Shown here: in pieces, positions 58,559 to 64,000 of the stretch
Layout of the letters: each line of letters begins with the position of its first letter
How positions within the stretch are numbered: the first letter of the stretch is position 1
NCBI GenBank assembly: GCA_006384855.1
Contig: VCJN01002435.1
Location: 62,001-126,000, forward strand
Source of the DNA: Tetraselmis striata
Taxonomy: Eukaryota > Chlorophyta > Chlorodendrophyceae > Chlorodendrales > Chlorodendraceae
DNA: 64,000 bases
Reading direction: 5' to 3'
The notes under the pieces: generated by a model
Seen by the model: only the letters and a program-made list of their open reading frames with translations
Database searches by the model: none
Told to the model about the DNA's origin: nothing
Program-made: the position numbers and the translations under genes

Positions 58559-60085
58559 TTGTTGCACAGCATTGGGCCCCAGGCAGTCGGATTGACGGCC
58601 TCGGCGTTGTCTCCCGCCCGGCGGCAGATCCCCTCTGACAAGGTGCCCTTCAACGAGGCGCCGCTGATGAAGGCGCGCGAGATCTGCGAGGCCGCCAAGG
58701 AGGCGCTGCGCTCCGGCAAGTACAAGATGGTCCGCGTGAACTTTGGTGCGCGCACGCATCCCTCCAGCTATGGCGAGGGATTGGGGTTTGTATAGCGGTA
58801 CTTATAATATGCTGATCTACACAGAATGGAGTATACTCAATGTAAGTAGATGGGTCGGTATGTATACCTTTCTGCAATGCTTGATTGATTGCAAGTGGGT
58901 GGGTTGAGTATCCCTGAAGGGTGTCGAGGCCCAGCCGGGGTATTATGGAATAATTGTCGATGTGTTCGGGCATACAAGCCGAGGAAGTTCAGGTGACTCC
59001 AGTCCATGTGCTCATGCGCGGCCCTGACGCTGTGCCCGCTGCTGGCCGCCCCCGTTGCTCCGCAGCCAACCCGGACATGGTGGGCCACACGGGCGACCTG
59101 AAGGCCACACGCGTGGCATGCTCGCTGGTTGACAAGTGCGTCGGGGAGCTGCTGGAGGTGCGCCGCCCCGCACCTTGCTGTCCCATTAGCTCGGCAACAG
59201 TGTCATGATTTCGGATTTTCCAATTGGAATTTCACATTGTAAGCAGTTTACGTTTGCCATGACTATGTGTCAACGTAATGCGTACCGAGTCTGAGTACTT
59301 TCTGCCCCCCTCCCCCCCCGGTTTTTTATTGTGTGTCACCGCGCCAGGTTTGCAAGGAGCTGGGCTCGCGCTGGCTGCTGACCGCGGACCACGGCAACGC
59401 GGACGACATGGTGCAGCGCTCCAAGAAGACCAACGAGCCCGTCAAGGACAAGGATGGCAAGATCCTGCTGCTGACCAGCCACACCCTGGCGCCGGTGAGT
59501 GCCCCCCGCGCATGCACGCCACCTCTTCTCCGAACATGTGGAGGAGGGGGTTCAGGGTTTTTAAGGTTTCGGGTTTTAAAACCCTACAACCTATACCCTA
59601 AAGGGTGGGCTGTCTCACCGTGGAGTAATACTCAGTTGACTTTTTGAGCATTACTCAGGGTCAGTCATGGCGCATTTGTTGCTGTTGTTGGCTGAATCAC
59701 TGTGCACAAAAATAAAATCAGCGCACAATTGGCACGCGCCCCGAAAGCATGTATTACACACTGAAATCGGATGGATAGGAAAGGTAGCAGAGTTTTCCTT
59801 TTTGTTTGAAATGTACTCAAAAGACGGTCAATTTTGTCGCATAAGAATGACAACTGAGTACCGTTGATGAGACGTTTGTCGGCCCCCACCCCTGTCCTAC
59901 ACCATGGCTGACTGTGTGGCGGCGCTGCTCAGGTGCCCGTGGCCGTGGGCGGCACGGACCTGCCGGACTCGGTCAAGATGCGGTCGGACCTGCCCGACGC
60001 GGGCCTGGCCAACATCACCGCCACCTTCATGAACCTGCTGGGCTTCAAGGAGCCCGACTTCTACGAGCCCTCCCTCATCGCCTAG
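55600..60085 (+). CDS. 2,3-bisphosphoglycerate-independent phosphoglycerate mutase (12 exons)
   Basis: Interconverts 3- and 2-phosphoglycerate in glycolysis/gluconeogenesis using two metal ions and a phosphoserine intermediate. Exons: 55600-55776, 55931-56270, 56424-56536, 56798-56896, 57146-57343, 57800-57890, 58019-58083, 58371-58436, 58628-58745, 59066-59157, 59348-59494 and 59933-60085, joined in frame to 552 residues. Motifs in family order: [10 protein letters not shown] (metal Asp), [15 protein letters not shown] (nucleophile Ser), [82 protein letters not shown] (metal site), [12 protein letters not shown] (metal site) and [15 protein letters not shown]. Length and order fit plant iPGM. 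The start has a strong GCCGCCGCGATGG context; no transit peptide is evident, so it is probably cytosolic. Intron 5 begins GC rather than GT. Five donors are gtgcgc. Confidence 0.95.
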
Positions 60086-60189
60086 AGCGACCCCCGCTCC
60101 CCTCGTAGTCCCCGCCCAGTTGCCCCTGGCCACAGTTCACGCCCAGCTCGCCGCCGCACGTAGTACATACGCATTCCCGCGGATGAGGC

Positions 60190-60338
60190 GTGTATGTGAT
60201 GCCGCATAGCCTCGTCTATGTAATATCATGGAGACCCCCCCCCCCCCTCCCCATGTGTCACACTCAACTGACACAAGCTTGCGACGTGGGTGGATCTCGA
60301 TCCAAAGCCGGCGAATACACGCTGCCACAAGAGAAGCG

Positions 60339-60374
<36 letters not shown>

Positions 60375-60810
60375 CGCTGCATATTTAGTTTATATTATAA
60401 ACACATAATATGAAGCGTGCATGTGAAGCCGGACAGCCCCGTCTATGTAATATCATGGAGACCCCCCCCCCCCCCCCCCCCCTCCCCCCATGTGTCATAC
60501 TCAGTAGGCACAAACTTGCGACATGCGCGGATCTCGATCCAAAGCCAGCGAATACACGCTGCCACAAAAGAAGCATATATACATATATATATGCTTATTA
60601 TATAAAAGAAGCATATATACATATATATACATATATATACATATTATATAATGTCAAGCGGGTATGTGACGCTGCATAGCCCCGTTTTTGTAATATCGTG
60701 GAGACCCCCCCCCCCCCCCCCCCCATGTGCCATTACCAACTGACACAAGTGCGACATGCGCGGATCTCGATCCAAAGCCAGCGAATACACGCTGCCACAA
60801 GAGAACGAAG
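60190..60810. repeat. Three-unit tandem repeat at the iPGM 3' end
   Basis: Units start near 60190, 60416 and 60656 (periods about 227 and 243 bp). Each has TGTAATATCATGGAGACC (TATCGTGG in the third), a long C run, CGGATCTCGATCCAAAGCC or close variants, and GCGAATACACGCTGCCACAA; the first two units end in TATATACATATATA tracts. Each unit carries a TGTAA motif (60219-60223, 60446-60450, 60689-60693) on the iPGM strand. Confidence 0.85.
60219..60223 (+). terminator. Candidate TGTAA poly(A) motif of iPGM
   Basis: 134 nt past the stop, in the first tandem unit. It is duplicated in the next two units, so alternative 3' ends are possible. Confidence 0.45.
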
Positions 60811-62111
60811 CCCTGCGCATGGAATTCGTATTCCTGCTCCGAGCTTAAGCTAAGAACCAGATATGACCGCAAAGGGCCTTGCCACAGTTTAAAACAATTT
60901 TTGGGGGTACGCAATAGCGGCCGGCACGGGAGAGCAGCACTGAGGTCGTCACCGCACCCTTTAGCCTAGAAGTGTACTTTCCGCCTGACTTCGAAACTAT
61001 AACGTGAATTTGGTTCTCTGACCTGTTCTGACCTGCATTTTCATGCCACCGCTGCATCCATGCCAGGAACACTGTCCTCTCCCGTACCTGGCGCACATTC
61101 ACTTTTCCCAGTACACCATTATTGACACATACTCGCTGGCCTACGAAGGGCCCTACAGACCCCGCTTACCTACCGCAAGCCACTCCCGGCGCGTGCCAAA
61201 ATTGTCAAGAGGGCACACTGGTCATACAGTTCAGCGCAGCAGAGGGGCATCCAGTTATGTGTGTGTCGGATGAGGTGGACGTTTTACAGCATTGGGTGAG
61301 TGGACAGGGATGGGATGCACAAGGAGAGTGGGGACATAACAGCAGCCACATGGCGCCATTGCGTATGCGCTCGGATGCGCCTGCCCACGCAGCGGGTGCG
61401 CAGCAGGGTGCCCTCCCCCATGGGCGATGGCCCATGGTGGCACCGCGGCTTTAAAGGCCTCAAGGAGCGGCCGGAAGCAAGCGCGCGCCGTACAATCGAC
61501 CCACCAGCAGCAGCATTCCATAATCATCAGGGGGGCTCTCGTGTGCTGGTTTCCCTGTGGTGTAATGGCGCAGACCCGCCCACGTTGAATGCGAGCTGTA
61601 TGGGCAGAGCGCAGGCCTGGAGTGGAGGTTGAACCACCGGGGTGTTGGGACACAGTAACCCACAAATGGCTCGGTGTGGGTTGCAGGGCTGCTGCGGACT
61701 GGCAGCCATGGGAAAGTGGGGCAGCTGACGGGTCGACCCAGCCTGTGCAACATCCCCGGCTGAAATCCTAGGCAGGCCCTGGGGAATGAATGACACAAGT
61801 GTAGCGCGACCTTGATACTGTGAGCAGTGAAGATGAGGGCGGCCGGGGGGTGGGGGGGGGGGAGGCCCCTGCAGGGCATTTACTCTGCGGGCGGTGTTTA
61901 GTTAGGGGCACCGTCTGCTGCCTGCAATCGGCTCCGAGCTGGGTGCTGCTGGGTGGGATGGAGGTTAGGTCCCTCATCCATTACCATTAAGACTGCCAAG
62001 TGCTTCAAGCGCAGACACTGGAAGATAGGTGGGTTCAGGCGGATAAGGCGGCGGCCTTGATGTGACGGAGCGATGACTGTGTTCTGGGGGCGGAGGCCTG
62101 GGAGGGATTTT
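60811..62111. other. Intergenic region, no supported gene
   Basis: This lies between the convergent iPGM and CURT1 genes. Open frames at 61043-61880 overlap on both strands and show no domain. Confidence 0.45.
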
Positions 62112-62116
62112 TTACA
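62112..62116 (-). terminator. TGTAA poly(A) motif of the CURT1 gene
   Basis: TTACA on the plus strand (TGTAA on the coding strand), about 64 nt past the stop, a typical distance in green algae. Confidence 0.55.
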
Positions 62117-62179
62117 ACGGCCGCCCCGTCAGGCGGAAGGGTCGGCCGGGCTGGGATCTGAGCCCTTCGGGCCGGGCGT

Positions 62180-62638
62180 TTACTTGCCGGCCACCTTGGC
62201 CAGGAAGCCGTCGATGTTCTCCATCAGCTCCGCGCGGTCGGGTCCGAAGAGCAGGTACCGGTAGATGAACCAGCCCGTGACCAGCAGGCCGACGAGCTCG
62301 AAGAAGTCGCCGATGATGGGCAGCTTGTCGAGTGCGCCAACCACGCCGGAGGCAGCCCAGACACCCACGAAACCGGCGACGGTTAGCGCGATAGCGGCGG
62401 GCTTCTCCTCCGTCGCCTCCCACTTGGCCTTGAGGTCGTTCACGGTGGCGCTGGCCTTGGCGGCGAGCTCCTCCGTGTCGAGGGGCTCCTGCGACGCGCG
62501 CACGGGCGCGAGGGCGCGGCGGGCGCGCAGGGGACGCAGCGCGGGGGCGGACAGGCCGGCAGCGGGGCGCGCGCGAAGAGCCGACACGCTGGCGGGGCGG
62601 GCGGACAGGCTGGCAGCGGACATCGCCATGGCGGCCAT
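62180..62638 (-). CDS. CURT1: CURT1-type thylakoid curvature protein (CAAD domain)
   Basis: Single-exon gene, 152 residues. CURT1 proteins oligomerise at grana margins and bend thylakoid membranes. The first ~48 residues (MAAMAMSAASLSARPASVSA, then Arg/Ala-rich to LAPVRA) form a chloroplast transit peptide. The mature part has an amphipathic helix (ASATVNDLKAKWEATEEKPA), a first membrane segment (IALTVAGFVGVWAASGVVGA), the conserved LDKLPIIGDFFELVG hinge, a second membrane segment ending TGWFIYRYLLF, and a C-terminal amphipathic helix (RAELMENIDGFLAKVAGK). Order and spacing match the CAAD/CURT1 family. I chose the ATG at 62638; the frame stays open upstream to 62815, but that text does not look like protein and 62638 gives a standard transit peptide. 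No intron is needed, unlike the other full genes here. Confidence 0.93.
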   Translation of the reverse strand: MAAMAMSAASLSARPASVSALRARPAAGLSAPALRPLRARRALAPVRASQEPLDTEELAAKASATVNDLKAKWEATEEKPAAIALTVAGFVGVWAASGVVGALDKLPIIGDFFELVGLLVTGWFIYRYLLFGPDRAELMENIDGFLAKVAGK

Positions 62639-64000
62639 AGTGGCGGAGTGCAAGCTAGCGAAGCAGGTGGCGGAGGTGGGGGTGGCGGGGGGTTGGCGCG
62701 GGTAGTGTTTGACTGGGGTCGTGGGAAGTAGTCCGACACACCCGGAGTAGGATCGGTTTAGGGTTGCAGTAGCAGTCGGATCGTGGCGAGCGATCGCTCG
62801 TGGATCACAACGCACGCGGCGCGACGGTGACTACGAAGCAATCCCACCACCTACAGTACTTCAGTGGCCTGCACGCTCTCAAAAACATCGCCTTGTTCAA
62901 ACGCTGTCCAAAAGCAAAATCACTGCGGCGCTTTCATGGCCAGAAATGTCGAATGAAACAGAGTACTCTGCGGATTCTAGAAAGCGAATCTCTTAGAATC
63001 CCAGGATACGACGAATATCTGCCATGAATCCGTCATTGGCGGGTGGTGACCGGCGCAGATATATTATTAGCAATTGAATGATGCTGGCATTCCACGTGCC
63101 ACTGTTGGCGGCCGAAATACTGCTTCTCGGTACTGATACAACTACAATAGCTGGCACCCTCGTATCAACTCATGCATAGTTGGACATAAATTTGTCCAAA
63201 CATGACAGTCAGCAACACTTCGCCCCGTACGAGAGCGCTGCTGATCTGCGTTTTTAACATAATTTATAAAAGAAAAATGCTTTCATCCGCCCTCCACCCT
63301 TCCTCCTTCGGTCCTTCCCCTTCCCGGCCCCCACCATCCCAACCCTCCAGCATCCCCGCCATATCCCGCCCCGCCGTCCCGGAAATCTATGTATTTCCCG
63401 CTGCCGCATAGAATTACAGGTAGTATTTAAAATACTACACGGATTGTACCGTCCCTTGAGTTCTTGGTTTACTACCTCGGTACATACAGTACTGCCAGAC
63501 GCACTTCCGAGATAACAGCGGCGCGGCGCACAGCTCGACTTCCAGCGCGGCAGGCACTAGGCAGTGTGCTGACTCCTTGCCTGCTGTCGTTTAGCTCTAT
63601 CGACGGCAGCCCGCCAGGAGCTGTATAGGTGGAGCCACTCGAGTAAGAGTGAGCGGCCATATACGGTGCGCAAGCCAAAGCCAATTCCTCCAGCGGCCGC
63701 TCCACCTGTAGCGGCACCTCCTGCGGCAACACCTGCACAAGCACCTGCGGCGATGCTGTCTCGCCAAGCTGCGCGGGTGAGGAACTGCCGTCACCAGCAT
63801 GCATCGATGACAGTGAGTCATCTTTAGAAGAGAATTGACGTTATTAATACTAGTAGTACGCGAAACCACGAATAACGGATGTTGCGAGTCTAGATACCGC
63901 CAGTCAAGCAGTCGCTAAAGGATTTATTCCCGTTGAGGGAGCTGTAAGTTTGAATTACGCGGCACACAGCTGGCTGCGCGTAAACTCCAGCAATAGAGCA
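62639..64000. other. Right-edge region, no supported gene
   Basis: Contains the 5' flank of CURT1. A minus frame at 63804-63472 (starting MHAGDGSSSPAQLGETASPQ) has protein-like composition and could be an exon of a gene extending past the window, but no domain or matching splice partner is visible. Confidence 0.4.

Noticed and set aside
1-64000. CRISPR array, rRNA or tRNA genes
   Set aside because: No regularly spaced identical short repeats with unique spacers, no rRNA-like conserved blocks and no convincing tRNA cloverleaf were seen by eye; a tRNA scan was not possible.

Overview
This is a nuclear-genome window from a photosynthetic eukaryote, most likely a chlorophyte green alga. The evidence is GC-rich exons with strong G/C third-position preference, many short GT-AG introns (plus two GC-AG introns), TGTAA poly(A) motifs behind three genes, and a gene set that fits an alga: a CURT1-type thylakoid protein, a plant-type cofactor-independent phosphoglycerate mutase, a PGP phosphatase and an UNC-50 protein. 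Nothing bacterial, organellar or CRISPR-like was seen. The species cannot be named from the sequence.

Layout. 1-1509 (-): Cys-rich secreted protein with an acidic tail, running off the left edge. 1.5-11.2 kb: no supported gene, some dispersed repeats and a telomere-like patch. 11249-14810 (+): five-exon atypical kinase-fold protein resembling FAM20. 17151-19479 (-): seven-exon phosphatidylglycerophosphate phosphatase. 20404-22256 (-): compact tyrosine-recombinase (YR) element. 25095-28972 (-): eight-exon UNC-50 homologue. 29648-33243 (-): decayed retroelement with CCHC Gag and a YLDD-type reverse transcriptase. 33.7-37.5 kb: diverged satellite-like tandem array. 39.8-40.4 kb (-): RG-rich Gag-like open frame. 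45.2-46.4 kb (-): broken array of about 44-residue armadillo-like repeats. 48.1-48.75 kb (-): small one-TM protein. 50.1-54.3 kb: Gag-like frame (-) divergent from a frameshifted YR gene (+). 55600-60085 (+): twelve-exon iPGM, followed by a three-unit tandem repeat. 62180-62638 (-): CURT1. The right end has no supported gene.

The intact genes are unrelated housekeeping or plastid functions: glycolysis (iPGM), anionic phospholipid synthesis (PGP phosphatase), Golgi membrane traffic (UNC-50) and thylakoid curvature (CURT1). They sit as islands among relics of tyrosine-recombinase retroelements. Two relics (20.4-22.3 and 29.6-33.2 kb) share the A1-ORFs-B1A2-B2 split-direct-repeat layout of PAT/kangaroo/TOC-type DIRS elements. 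The third (50-54 kb) has Gag and YR on opposite strands.

The window is also full of long poly-C/poly-G runs. Inside genes these lie mostly in introns, usually as poly-C on the coding strand and often just after the splice donor. Exon joins below were worked out by hand from splice signals, reading phase and family conservation; each multi-exon model gives an intact reading frame unless stated.
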